Assembly (NCBI RefSeq): GCF_046773475.1 | Contig: NZ_CP177239.1 | Location: 2,914,001 to 2,978,000, forward strand | DNA from: Nitratireductor aquimarinus | Lineage (GTDB): Bacteria > Pseudomonadota > Alphaproteobacteria > Rhizobiales > Rhizobiaceae | Direction: 5' to 3' | DNA length: 64,000 bases | Shown here: positions 44,006 through 52,776 of the stretch, one piece after another | Numbering within the stretch: position 1 is the stretch's first letter | How the letters are laid out: every line of letters begins with the position of its first letter | The notes under the pieces: generated by a model | Databases searched by the model: none | What the model was told of the DNA's origin: nothing | The model's input: only the letters and a program-made list of their open reading frames with translations | Position numbers and translations under genes: made by a program

Positions 44006-44703
44006 GTTTTCGCGCAACGATCCTCACTCTCTATCCCGAAATGTTTCCCGGTTCGCTTGACCTCTCGCTTGCCGGAAAGGCGCGCGAGGCCGGTCGCTGG
44101 TCTCTGGAAACGGTCCAGATCCGCGATTACGCCACGAGCAAGCACCGCAATGTCGATGACACGCCGGCTGGCGGCGGCGCAGGCATGGTCATGCGCGCCG
44201 ACGTCTTGGCGCGCGCCATCGATGACGCCGCGCCGGCCGATGATCCGCGTCCCCGCCTTTTGATGAGCCCGCGTGGCCGCCCGCTCGACCAGCAGCGCGT
44301 GCGTGAGCTGGCGGCCGGTCCGGGCGCGGTCATTCTGTGCGGCCGTTTCGAGGGCGTTGACCAGCGTCTGATCGAGGCGCGCGGTCTCGAAGAGGTTTCC
44401 ATCGGCGATTACGTGCTCTCCGGCGGCGAGCCGGCAGCGCTGGTTCTGCTCGATGCAGTGATCCGGCTTCTGCCCGGCGTCATGGGCAATGATGCGTCCG
44501 GCGAAGAAGAGAGCTTCGAGGGTGGTCTTCTGGAGCACCCGCAATACACGCGCCCGCAGCTCTTCGAGGATCGTCCGATCCCGGAGATCCTGTTGTCGGG
44601 CAATCATGCGAAAATCGCCGCCTGGCGGCGCGAAGAGGCCGAAAGGCTGACGCGCGAGCGCCGTCCCGATCTCTGGGCGGCTTATAAGGACGGCGGAAAG
44701 TGA
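44002..44703 (+). CDS. trmD: tRNA (guanosine(37)-N1)-methyltransferase
   Basis: The 233-residue SPOUT enzyme has GGGAGMVMRADVLARAID, the trefoil-knot SAM-binding YVLSGGEPAALVLLDAVIRL, and EESFEGGLLEHPQYTRPQLF. It methylates G37 next to the anticodon. It starts with GTG overlapping the rimM stop and ends overlapping the next GTG start, so rimM-trmD-DUF4260 are coupled. The classical rimM-trmD-rplS order is kept, with one small gene inserted. Confidence 0.96.
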   Translation: MSFRATILTLYPEMFPGSLDLSLAGKAREAGRWSLETVQIRDYATSKHRNVDDTPAGGGAGMVMRADVLARAIDDAAPADDPRPRLLMSPRGRPLDQQRVRELAAGPGAVILCGRFEGVDQRLIEARGLEEVSIGDYVLSGGEPAALVLLDAVIRLLPGVMGNDASGEEESFEGGLLEHPQYTRPQLFEDRPIPEILLSGNHAKIAAWRREEAERLTRERRPDLWAAYKDGGK

Positions 44704-45053
44704 AACGCCTTCTGCGGCTCGAGGGCGCATCTCTGGCGGTTCTCGCCCTTATTCTCTATCAGCTTTCCGGCGGCAACTGGTGGCTGTTCGCCATGCTTCT
44801 GTTTGCGCCGGATCTCGCCATGCTGGGCTATCTCGCAGGCCCGCGCGTCGGCGCATGGTGCTACAATCTCGTCCATGCCTGGCCTGCTCCGGTTTTCGTC
44901 TATCTCGTCGGACTGGTGCTGGACGCGCCGCTCGCCACGCATCTGGCGCTCATTCTCGCCGCCCATATCGGCGCAGACCGCGCGCTTGGCTACGGGCTGA
45001 AACATGAGAGCGGGTTTCGTGATACGCATCTGGGGCGGATCGGTTCGGACTGA
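44700..45053 (+). CDS. DUF4260 family membrane protein
   Basis: The 117-residue protein has three or four hydrophobic segments and the DUF4260 pattern (NWWLFAMLLFAPDLAMLGYL; LAAHIGADRALGYGLKHESG; FRDTHLGRIG). It starts with GTG overlapping the trmD stop. Function unknown. It separates trmD from rplS. Confidence 0.85.
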   Translation: MKRLLRLEGASLAVLALILYQLSGGNWWLFAMLLFAPDLAMLGYLAGPRVGAWCYNLVHAWPAPVFVYLVGLVLDAPLATHLALILAAHIGADRALGYGLKHESGFRDTHLGRIGSD

Positions 45054-45265
45054 GATTTCGGGCGCGGCAGCCGTCGTTCCATATTGATTCTCCCCGCAAT
45101 GTCGTGTATGCGCACCCAACGTAACGGCTCCGGCCGGTTTGGATCTAACCAAAGAACACGTGAATTCGCTCCTGTTCCTCCTTTGGGAGGGCACTCTTCA
45201 GGCGGTGCACAACTGCCATTGGGATGAGCGCTCTGACGGTTCGAGAAGAACAAGAGGACAGTGAG

Positions 45266-45790
45266 ATGGACATTATCCGTCAGCTTGAGGCCGAGCAGGC
45301 CGAGAAAATCGAAGCTCAGCGCAAGATTCCCGAATTCCAGCCCGGCGACACGGTTCGCGTTCTGGTTCGCATCACCGAAGGCACCCGCACCCGCGTGCAG
45401 GCCTATGAAGGTGTCTGCATTGCCCGCTCCGGCGCCGGAATCCACGAGAACTTCACCGTTCGCAAGATTTCCTACGGCGAAGGCGTCGAGCGCGTGTTCC
45501 CGATCTACTCCCCGCTCGTCGAGGGCGTAGAGGTGGTCCGCCGCGGTAAGGTTCGCCGCGCGAAGCTCTACTACCTGCGCGACCGTCGCGGTAAGTCCGC
45601 ACGCATCACCGAGAACACCAGCGTCCGCGCCCGTCGTCTCAACGACTCCGTGCGTCAGGCTGCTGCCGAAGAAAAGGCGCGCATCGAAGCTGAGAAGCGC
45701 GCTGCCGCCGAGGCTCTGGCCGCCGAGAAGGCAGCTGAAGAAGCCGCCAAGGCGCAGGAAGCTGCTGCTGCAGAGAACAACGCCGAGTAG
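45266..45790 (+). CDS. rplS: 50S ribosomal protein L19
   Basis: The 174-residue product begins MDIIRQLEAEQAEKIEAQRK and has the L19 core (FQPGDTVRVLVRITEGTRTR; AGIHENFTVRKISYGEGVER). It is longer than the usual 115 residues because of a C-terminal Ala/Glu/Lys-rich helix (about 130-174), as in other rhizobia. GAGGA lies eight bases before the ATG. It has a 212-base leader and a strong terminator. Confidence 0.95.
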   Translation: MDIIRQLEAEQAEKIEAQRKIPEFQPGDTVRVLVRITEGTRTRVQAYEGVCIARSGAGIHENFTVRKISYGEGVERVFPIYSPLVEGVEVVRRGKVRRAKLYYLRDRRGKSARITENTSVRARRLNDSVRQAAAEEKARIEAEKRAAAEALAAEKAAEEAAKAQEAAAAENNAE

Positions 45791-45814
45791 TCTCTCCGGC
45801 ATTGGGTTTTTAAG

Positions 45815-45847
45815 AAAGGCGCACTTCGGTGCGCCTTTTTTGTTTTG
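45815..45847 (+). terminator. Intrinsic terminator of rplS
   Basis: AAAGGCGCAC (45815-45824), a TTCG tetraloop, GTGCGCCTTT (45829-45838), then TTTGTTTT. A textbook terminator. Confidence 0.9.
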
Positions 45848-45963
45848 ATTGGTTTCCTTTACGGCGCTTGCCGCCATTCTGGCTCTTTTACTGGGAAACA
45901 CTCTGCTTTAAGGAAAAGACCATCACCCGGCCGAGCATCGGTCCGCCACAGGGAGATTGGTCC

Positions 45964-46770
45964 ATGACGTTGCGTACGTCCCTTCAGGCTGCGTCCTTCG
46001 CGGCTGCCGCTTTCATGTTTTCCGGTTTTGCCGTCGCTGCCGATACGCTGCCCGACCTTGAGGGTCGTGAAGTCGTGGTGGTCACGGAAAATGCCTACCC
46101 GCCGCTTCAGTTCATCGACCCCAAGTCGGGCGAGCAGATCGGCTGGGAATACGATGCGATGAACGAGATCGCCAAGCGTCTCAACTTCTCGCTCACCTAC
46201 CAGAACACGAGCTGGGACGCGATGATCCAGTCGGTCGCCGACGGTCAGTACGACATCGGCATGACCGGCATCACCATTCGTGACGACCGCAAGGAAAAGG
46301 TGGATTTCTCCGCCCCCTATCTGCGCTCCGAAATGTTCATGCTGGTGCGCAGCGACGAAGACAATTTCTCCGACGCTGAAAGCTTCGCGGCCTATGAAGA
46401 CGGTCTGGTGGGCGCGCAGCCCGGCACCTCGCCCTTCTACACTGCCGTCTACGAAGTGCTCGACGGCAACGAAGCCAATCCGCGCATCAAGCTTTTCGAG
46501 ACCTTCGGCGCGTCCGTTCAGGCGCTTCGCTCCGGCGATGTCGACATGGTGCTGACCGACAGCACCGGCGGCCAGGGCTATGTCGATGCTTCCGATGGCG
46601 CTCTTCAGCTCTTCAACGAGGCCCTCGGCTCCGAGGATTTCGGCTTTATCTTCGCCAAGGGTTCCGATCTGGTCGAACCCGTCAACGCAGCGATCGCTGC
46701 CATGAAGGCCGACGGCACGCTCGACGCCCTCAACAAGAAATGGTTCCTTGAATACAAGATGGGTGAATAG
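45964..46770 (+). CDS. Polar amino acid ABC transporter, substrate-binding protein
   Basis: The 268-residue protein has a signal peptide (about 1-25, ending SGFAVAA) and a family 3 solute-binding fold: VVVVTENAYPPLQFIDPKSG, DAMIQSVADGQYDIGMTGIT, RKEKVDFSAPYLRSEM. It delivers a polar amino acid or related solute to the permease encoded next. AGGGAG lies eight bases before the ATG at 45964. The upstream frame is not supported. Confidence 0.9.
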   Translation: MTLRTSLQAASFAAAAFMFSGFAVAADTLPDLEGREVVVVTENAYPPLQFIDPKSGEQIGWEYDAMNEIAKRLNFSLTYQNTSWDAMIQSVADGQYDIGMTGITIRDDRKEKVDFSAPYLRSEMFMLVRSDEDNFSDAESFAAYEDGLVGAQPGTSPFYTAVYEVLDGNEANPRIKLFETFGASVQALRSGDVDMVLTDSTGGQGYVDASDGALQLFNEALGSEDFGFIFAKGSDLVEPVNAAIAAMKADGTLDALNKKWFLEYKMGE

Positions 46771-46832
46771 GACGTGGTTGCCCCGCGTCCTGCCGGCCTG
46801 ACCGGCCGCCCGTCGAGGAAACTCTAGAGCCC

Positions 46833-47654
46833 ATGGCGGTGTCCGGTTCCAGACCCGCCGCCAAACGCGATTTCCCCTGGTGGCTTGTTGCCGCCGGGGT
46901 CATCGCCGTCGGCGTCGCAATCCTCATTGCCACCAGCGAACTCTACGCGCAGGTCTTCTCCATCGTTTCCAAGGGCATCGGCATCACCGTTTTCGTCACG
47001 GTGGTGGGCTTTGCGCTGGCCACGGCCGTCGGTCTTGGCATGGCGCTGATGAGCCTGTCCGGATCTCTGGTGCTGCGCCAGATCGCCCGTTTCTACGTGG
47101 AGATCATTCGCGGCGTCCCCGTTCTGGTGCTCCTGTTCTGGATCGCCTTTGCCGGTGTTCCGATCATCGTGACCGGCTGGAATGCGGTCACCGCGCCCTT
47201 GCAGGAGGCGGGCGTTCTCGGCGAGTTACGGGTGCGCGACATTTCGCTTCTGTGGCGTGCCATCATCGCGCTCACCATCGGTTATTCGGCCTTCATCGCC
47301 GAGGTTTTCCGCGCCGGCATCCAGTCGGTTGACGAAGGCCAGATCGAAGCCGCCAAGGCGCTCGGTCTGTCGCGCTTCCAGCGCTTCCGCCTCATTGTCC
47401 TTCCGCAGGCGATCCGCACCATCCTGCCGCCGCTCGGCAATGATTTCGTGGCGATGGTCAAGGACTCCTCGCTGGTCTCCGTGCTCGGCGTCGCCGACAT
47501 TACCCAGATGGGCAAGATCTATGCGTCGGGTTCGTTTCGCTTCTTCGAAACCTACTCGATTGTCGCCTATATCTATCTCATCCTGACCATCGGCCTGTCG
47601 CTGGCCCTGCGCGGGCTGGAACAGCGCCTGCGCAAGAACCAGGCAAAGCGTTAG
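46833..47654 (+). CDS. Polar amino acid ABC transporter, permease
   Basis: The 273-residue HisM/GlnP-type permease has the ABC-permease EAA loop (DEGQIEAAKALGLSRFQRFR) with LPQAIRTILPPLGNDFVAMV, and about six hydrophobic spans. The single permease probably works as a homodimer. No ATP-binding gene follows within the window, so the ATPase must be encoded elsewhere. It is 62 bases after the binding-protein gene. Confidence 0.9.
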   Translation: MAVSGSRPAAKRDFPWWLVAAGVIAVGVAILIATSELYAQVFSIVSKGIGITVFVTVVGFALATAVGLGMALMSLSGSLVLRQIARFYVEIIRGVPVLVLLFWIAFAGVPIIVTGWNAVTAPLQEAGVLGELRVRDISLLWRAIIALTIGYSAFIAEVFRAGIQSVDEGQIEAAKALGLSRFQRFRLIVLPQAIRTILPPLGNDFVAMVKDSSLVSVLGVADITQMGKIYASGSFRFFETYSIVAYIYLILTIGLSLALRGLEQRLRKNQAKR

Positions 47655-48049
47655 GGTCACGACCCTGGAGACCACCGCAACCGGGGCCGGCTGTCGCGCC
47701 CATGCCCCGGTAGCGCAATTCCTGCCGTCATGCGCGCATTGCGGCAGGCATTTGCTTTCTGCCGAAGACGCCCGGCACGGATAGATTGCCGAGCCCGGGA
47801 AAGGCTGGTATTAGCCCTCTCATGGAAGCACTTTTTGGAAATCCGGCCTACAAGGGCTTTGTTCTGCAGGACGTCAAGCGCCTGCCGGGCCGCTTCTTTG
47901 CGCGGGTTTCCGGCTCGCTTCTGAGCCGACTGCCTTAGGCGGACACGCCAACCGGCTCGGCCTTCCCGTCCGCAACGCGTCGCGGGAACGCAACGAGACA
48001 AGAGATTAGCCGGCCAGCCTTCCATTTCGCTCCGCTAGGGATGAACAAA
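47655..48049. other. Intergenic region before leuC
   Basis: About 395 bases. It contains an inverted repeat CCTGCCG/CGGCAGG (about 47727-47751) that may end the permease transcript, the 38-codon open frame listed separately, and a GCGGAC...GTCCGC inverted repeat just after it (about 47940-47974). I see no other gene. Confidence 0.5.
47822..47938 (+). CDS. Possible 38-codon leader or small ORF upstream of leuC
   Basis: ATG at 47822 opens a 38-residue frame, MEALFGNPAYKGFVLQDVKR and on to SGSLLSRLP, ending at TAG 47936-47938. It has no clear SD. It contains several Leu codons near its end (SLLSRLP) and is followed by an inverted repeat, 110 bases before leuC, which is where a leucine leader peptide could lie. 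It may equally be chance. Confidence 0.25.
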   Translation: MEALFGNPAYKGFVLQDVKRLPGRFFARVSGSLLSRLP

Positions 48050-49465
48050 ATGACCAAAGCACGCACGCTCTACGACAAGATTTTCGACGACCACCTGGTT
48101 GATCAGCAGGACGACGGCACCTGCCTGCTCTACATCGACCGCCACCTCGTGCACGAGGTGACGAGCCCGCAGGCCTTCGAGGGCCTCCGCATGGCCAGCC
48201 GCGATGTGCGCCATCCGGAAAAGACGCTCGCCGTCGTCGACCACAACGTGCCCACCTCGCCCGACCGCAAGTTCGGCATCAAGAACGAGGAAAGCCGCAT
48301 CCAGGTTGATGCGCTGGCAAAGAACGCCGCCGATTTCGGCATCGAATATTACGACGCCAATGACGAGCGTCAGGGCATCGTCCACATCGTCGGGCCGGAG
48401 CAGGGCTTCACTCTGCCGGGCATGACCATCGTTTGCGGCGACAGCCACACCTCCACCCATGGCGCGTTCGGCGCTCTGGCGCACGGCATCGGCACCTCCG
48501 AGGTCGAGCACGTTCTGGCCACGCAGACGCTCATCCAGCGTCGCGCCAAGAACATGCTGATCCAGGTCGATGGCGCGCTGCCTGCCGGCGTCACCGCCAA
48601 GGACATCATCCTTGCCATCATCGGCGAGATCGGCACCGCCGGCGGCACCGGCCACGTCATGGAATATGCCGGTGAGGCAATCCGCGCGCTTTCCATGGAA
48701 GGCCGCATGACCGTCTGCAACATGTCGATCGAAGGCGGCGCACGCGCCGGCCTCATCGCGCCGGACGAGACCACCTACGCCTACATCAAGGACCGCCCGC
48801 GCGCGCCGAAGGGCGATGCATGGGAGAAGGCGCTTGCCTACTGGGATTCGCTGCGCACCGATGAGGGCGCGGAGTATGACCGCATCGTTCGTCTCGATGC
48901 CGCCAACCTGCCGCCCATCGTCACCTGGGGTTCCTCGCCCGAGGATGTCATCTCCGTCACCGGCGTCGTGCCGAACCCGGACGACATCGCCGAGGAGACC
49001 AAGCGTATCTCCAAGAAGCGCGCGCTTGAGTATATGGGTCTGACGCCGGGCACGAAGATCACCGACATCGCCGTCGACCGCGTCTTCATCGGCTCCTGCA
49101 CCAATGGCCGCATCGAGGATCTGCGCGAAGCCGCGAAGGTCGCCGAGGGCCAGAAGGTCAAGGACAGCGTCAACGCCATGATCGTGCCGGGCTCCGGCCT
49201 CGTGAAGGCGCAGGCCGAGGCCGAAGGTCTCGACAAGATCTTCAAGGCTGCCGGCTTTGACTGGCGTGAGCCGGGCTGCTCCATGTGCCTTGCCATGAAC
49301 GACGACCGCCTGAAGCCGGGCGAGCGCTGCGCTTCCACCTCGAACCGCAACTTCGAGGGCCGTCAGGGCTTCAAGGGCCGCACGCATCTCGTGTCGCCGT
49401 CCATGGCCGCCGCTGCCGCCATCGCCGGTCACTTCGTCGACATCCGCGAGTGGCCGAAGGGCTGA
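48050..49465 (+). CDS. leuC: 3-isopropylmalate dehydratase, large subunit
   Basis: The 471-residue aconitase-family protein starts with RTLYDKIFDDHLVDQQDDGT and has the IVCGDSHTSTHGAFGALAHG signature, the iron-sulphur ligand regions FIGSCTNGRIEDLREAAKVA and REPGCSMCLAMNDDRLKPGE, and the C-terminal GRTHLVSPSMAAAAAIAGHF. With LeuD it isomerises 2-isopropylmalate in leucine synthesis; leuD is not in the window. AGGG nine bases upstream favours the ATG at 48050 over 48041. Confidence 0.96.
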   Translation: MTKARTLYDKIFDDHLVDQQDDGTCLLYIDRHLVHEVTSPQAFEGLRMASRDVRHPEKTLAVVDHNVPTSPDRKFGIKNEESRIQVDALAKNAADFGIEYYDANDERQGIVHIVGPEQGFTLPGMTIVCGDSHTSTHGAFGALAHGIGTSEVEHVLATQTLIQRRAKNMLIQVDGALPAGVTAKDIILAIIGEIGTAGGTGHVMEYAGEAIRALSMEGRMTVCNMSIEGGARAGLIAPDETTYAYIKDRPRAPKGDAWEKALAYWDSLRTDEGAEYDRIVRLDAANLPPIVTWGSSPEDVISVTGVVPNPDDIAEETKRISKKRALEYMGLTPGTKITDIAVDRVFIGSCTNGRIEDLREAAKVAEGQKVKDSVNAMIVPGSGLVKAQAEAEGLDKIFKAAGFDWREPGCSMCLAMNDDRLKPGERCASTSNRNFEGRQGFKGRTHLVSPSMAAAAAIAGHFVDIREWPKG

Positions 49466-49492
49466 TCCGCGCACCGCATCGCGCACCAATAA

Positions 49493-49527
49493 AAAAGGCC
49501 GGTCCCAGCGACCGGCCTTTTCTTTTG
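49493..49527 (+). terminator. Intrinsic terminator of leuC
   Basis: AAAAGGCCGGTC (to 49504) and GACCGGCCTTTT (from 49510) form a stem with a 5-base loop, followed by CTTTTG. The A-run before it makes it bidirectional. Confidence 0.88.
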
Positions 49528-49552
49528 CTGTCTTGAAACGATGAACCGCTCT

Positions 49553-49655
49553 AGAGCGTTTCCGCTTTTCGCTGAGTCTTGAAAACGCTCTAATTCATTG
49601 TTTTCGTGCAATTCCGGACGGAAAACCGGTTCCCACTTTTCCTGGAATTGCTCTA
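49553..49655. repeat. Intergenic repeat, family A (copy, inverted)
   Basis: A full copy in reverse orientation to the others: AGAGCGTTTCCGCTTTTCGC first, then GCAATTCCGGACGGAAAACC and the GGTTCCCACTTTTCCTGGAA arm. It supplies the TAG stop (49653-49655, minus strand) of the cytochrome c gene. Confidence 0.85.
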
Positions 49656-50993
49656 GTGCGTCGACTGCGCCGCGCGAACCTTGGCCACGTCCTCCGCCGA
49701 GATGGCGGCTGCGTCATTGCCCCAGGAGGAGCGCAGGAAGTTGACGAGTTCGGCAACCTCCGCGTCGTCCAGACGCTCTGCATAGCCCTGCATCACGAGC
49801 TTCATCGGCCGCTTCTCGGTCGAGGGAACCTCTGCGCCATTCAGAATGACGGAGATCAGCGGGCCAACCTCGGCGCTCACCACCATCGGGTTGTTCTCGA
49901 GCTCCGGGAAGATCTCCGGCGCGCCTTTGCCGGTCACGAAGTGACAGCCCGAGCAATTGTCGAGATAGAGGCGCGGTCCGAGCGGCATGTCCGGGCTGGC
50001 TTCCGTCAGCATGGCTGCGGTTTCTTCACCTGCCGCATCCGCTTCTGGCTGCGGCATCGCCTTCATCACGCCGGCCACCTCGGTGGTCTCCGCATCCTTG
50101 CCCTTAAGGAAGGCGGCGATGGCGAGATTGTCCGCGTCGGTCAGATGCTGGAGCGAATGCTCCACCACCAGCGCCATTTCGCCATTGGCGGCAGAATGCG
50201 CGTTGCGGCCGGTGGCCAGATAGTTTGCCGTCTCTTCAACGCTCCAGCCCGCAATGGTCGAATTGGGACCATAAAGCGCCGGCGCTTCCCAGCCGTCGAT
50301 CACGCCGCCGGCGAGGAACGTCTTCTGGCTCGCCGTCACACCGTCCTGCATCATCAGCTCGTTGCGCGGGCTGTGGCAGGCGGCGCAATGGCCCGCACCC
50401 TCCACCAGATACTGCCCGCGATCCTGCATCTCCGATGCGCCCAGCGGCTTGAACCCGGCCTCATGCGAGAGCGCCATCCAGTTCCAGGCGCGCAGGCCCC
50501 AGCGCTGGTTGAACGGGAAGGCGAGTTGCGTCGCCTGCACCCGGTTCTCCACCGGCTCCACACCGTTCATGAGATAGTCGTACAGCGCGCGGATGTCCGC
50601 CTCGCTCATGAAGCGGAAGTTCTCATACGGCATGGCCGGATAGAGATGCGTGCCGTCCGGCATCAGGCCGTCGACCATGGCCGCGCGGAAATCGTCAAGC
50701 GACCAGCCGCCGATACCGGTCTTCGGATCGGGCGTGATGTTGGTGGACCAGATCGTGCCCATGGGGCTTTCGATGGGGCGGCCGCCGGCCAGCGGTTCGC
50801 CGCCTTCCGCCGTGTGGCAGGCCACGCAGTCGCCCGCATACATCACATACTGGCCCTGGCCCTCTTCCGGCTGCCAGTCGGCCGCCAGGTTCTGGGTGGG
50901 GGCGGAGCGTTTCACCGGAACGAACACGAATGCCAGAAGGGCGATGACGCCCACCACAACGAGCCCGGCGAGGATTCTGAGAAAGGTTTTCAT
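49653..50993 (-). CDS. Tri-haem cytochrome c subunit of a membrane-bound dehydrogenase
   Basis: The 446-residue protein has an N-terminal hydrophobic signal/anchor (about 4-26) and three c-type haem sites: CVACH, CAACH and CSGCH, each in one cytochrome domain. It matches the cytochrome subunit of gluconate 2-dehydrogenase and alcohol dehydrogenase types, passing electrons from the flavoprotein to ubiquinone or a terminal oxidase. It lies 11 bases after the GMC gene, third in the operon. Its C-terminal end coincides with a repeat. Confidence 0.9.
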   Translation of the reverse strand: MKTFLRILAGLVVVGVIALLAFVFVPVKRSAPTQNLAADWQPEEGQGQYVMYAGDCVACHTAEGGEPLAGGRPIESPMGTIWSTNITPDPKTGIGGWSLDDFRAAMVDGLMPDGTHLYPAMPYENFRFMSEADIRALYDYLMNGVEPVENRVQATQLAFPFNQRWGLRAWNWMALSHEAGFKPLGASEMQDRGQYLVEGAGHCAACHSPRNELMMQDGVTASQKTFLAGGVIDGWEAPALYGPNSTIAGWSVEETANYLATGRNAHSAANGEMALVVEHSLQHLTDADNLAIAAFLKGKDAETTEVAGVMKAMPQPEADAAGEETAAMLTEASPDMPLGPRLYLDNCSGCHFVTGKGAPEIFPELENNPMVVSAEVGPLISVILNGAEVPSTEKRPMKLVMQGYAERLDDAEVAELVNFLRSSWGNDAAAISAEDVAKVRAAQSTH

Positions 50994-51004
50994 CTGTATG
51001 CTCC

Positions 51005-52774
51005 TCAGACCAGCGGACGCGGATTGGGCAGATACTGGGTGCGGATCGCCTGAACCGTCCAGTAAGCCAGGCCGCCGAGCAGGCCCGTCGGGTTGTACTG
51101 CGTGTTCTGCACGAAATTGCCTGCGCCCATGACGAAGACATTGTGCTTGTCCCAGGCCTGGCAGTAGCGGTTGACGACACCTTCCTGCGGGGTTTCCGAC
51201 ATGATGTGGCCGCCGGTGTTGTGCGTCGTCTGGTAGGGGCGCACGTCATAATGCGCGCCCGGTCCCTTGAAGCCGACCTGCATGATGTCCGGGTTCATGG
51301 ATTTGGCGAGCGGCTCCATCTTGCTCTTCATGAACTGGTTCATGCGCAGATCATTGTCGTGCCAGTCGAAGGTCATGCGCATCAGCGGACGGCCATGACG
51401 GTCCGTATAGTTCGGATCGAGGTCGAGATAGTTGTTCGCATAGGCAAGGTTCGAGCCGTGCGAGCCGATCGACATGGCGTGGCCGTACCAGCGCCCGATG
51501 CCCTCTTTCCAGCCTGCGCCCCATGCGGGCGTGCCCTTGGGCAGCGGCATGTTGCGGATAGGCTGGCCGTTGAACGTGCCCGAGCGCCAGTAAGCGCCGC
51601 CAATGAAGCCTTCTTCGCCGAAATCGATCTGGTTGATCGCGAAATCGTCGATGCAGGTGCCGTTGGCGCCATGCCCGACGAACGGGTTGAAATTGTCGTC
51701 CTCGAAGAACATCGAGATGCCGCCATTCATCTGGTAGGCATAGTTCTTGCCGGTAACGCCCTTGCCCGTGGCCGGGTCATAGGGTTCGCCGATGCCGGAG
51801 ACGAGCATCAGGTGCACATTGTTCAGCTGATAGCTCGACAGGATCACCAGATCCGCCGGCTGGAACACCTCTTCCTGCGCTTCCTCATCGAAATAGGTCA
51901 CGCCCGTCGCCGTCTTGCCGTCTTCGGCCATTTCCACCCGCAGCACTTCGCAATGGGTGCGGTAGGAGAAGTTCGGCTTGCGCTTCAGCGCATCGAGGAT
52001 CGTCGTCTGCGGCGAAGATTTCGAATACTGGTAACAGCCATAGCGCTCGCAGAAGCCGCAGAAATTGCACGGCCCCATCTGCATGCCATAGGGGTTCACA
52101 TAGGCGGTGGAGGCGATGCCCGCCGGCGCAGGGAAGGGATGGTAGCCCGACGCGATACAGGCATCGTGGAACTTCTGGCTGTCCCATGTGCGCGGCAGCG
52201 GCGGCATCGGGAAGTCCTCGGAGCGCCAGCCCTCGAACGGGTTGCCGCCTTCGCGGATCTCGCCGTTGAGATTGCCCGCATAGCCGGAAATGCCCGCCAC
52301 TTTCTCGAACTGCGTGAAATACGGCTCGAGTTCGTCATAGCTCACCGGGTAATCGCCGATGGTCATGTCTTCGGCAATGATATCCTCGCCCCAGTTTTCG
52401 ATGACGTAGGATTTCAGCTTCAGCTCTTCCGGCATCGGACGCCAGTTGAGGCCGTTCCAGTGGGTGCCTGCGCCGCCAACGCCATTGCCCGGCAGGAAGG
52501 AGCCGAGCTTGCGGTAGGGGCGGGCGGTCTCGTCTTCATTGCGACGCACCGTCACCGTCTGCTGGCTCAGCTTCTGCATCATTTTCAGACGCACGCCGTA
52601 TTTCAGCTCATCAATCTGGTTGGGATACTTGAAGTTCGGCACGGTCGACTGGTCCGGGCCGCGCTCCAGCGCGACGATCTCAAGGCCGTCCTGCGCCAGC
52701 TCGATGCCGGCGATGGCGCCGGTCCAGCCCAGGCCGACGATGACGACGTCTTTCTTCTTTTCCTGACGCGCCAT
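51005..52774 (-). CDS. GMC-family flavoprotein dehydrogenase, large subunit
   Basis: The 589-residue GMC oxidoreductase has the FAD-binding DVVIVGLGWTGAIAGIELAQ near its start, VGGAGTHWNGLNWRPMPEEL, and a C-terminal HNTGGHIMSETPQEGVVNRY region with active-site His. A Cys-rich stretch, GPCNFCGFCERYGCYQYS, may bind an Fe-S or stabilise the fold, as in gluconate and fructose dehydrogenases. It lacks its own signal and is presumably exported with the Tat-signal small subunit. The ATG at 52774 lies two bases after the small-subunit stop. Substrate unknown (gluconate or a sugar/polyol acid). Confidence 0.88.
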   Translation of the reverse strand: MARQEKKKDVVIVGLGWTGAIAGIELAQDGLEIVALERGPDQSTVPNFKYPNQIDELKYGVRLKMMQKLSQQTVTVRRNEDETARPYRKLGSFLPGNGVGGAGTHWNGLNWRPMPEELKLKSYVIENWGEDIIAEDMTIGDYPVSYDELEPYFTQFEKVAGISGYAGNLNGEIREGGNPFEGWRSEDFPMPPLPRTWDSQKFHDACIASGYHPFPAPAGIASTAYVNPYGMQMGPCNFCGFCERYGCYQYSKSSPQTTILDALKRKPNFSYRTHCEVLRVEMAEDGKTATGVTYFDEEAQEEVFQPADLVILSSYQLNNVHLMLVSGIGEPYDPATGKGVTGKNYAYQMNGGISMFFEDDNFNPFVGHGANGTCIDDFAINQIDFGEEGFIGGAYWRSGTFNGQPIRNMPLPKGTPAWGAGWKEGIGRWYGHAMSIGSHGSNLAYANNYLDLDPNYTDRHGRPLMRMTFDWHDNDLRMNQFMKSKMEPLAKSMNPDIMQVGFKGPGAHYDVRPYQTTHNTGGHIMSETPQEGVVNRYCQAWDKHNVFVMGAGNFVQNTQYNPTGLLGGLAYWTVQAIRTQYLPNPRPLV

Positions 52775-52776
52775 GA

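Noticed and set aside
47730..47924. A 64-codon frame overlapping the possible leader peptide before leuC
   Set aside because: Arg/Cys-rich without SD or similarity; composition looks like out-of-frame GC-rich DNA.
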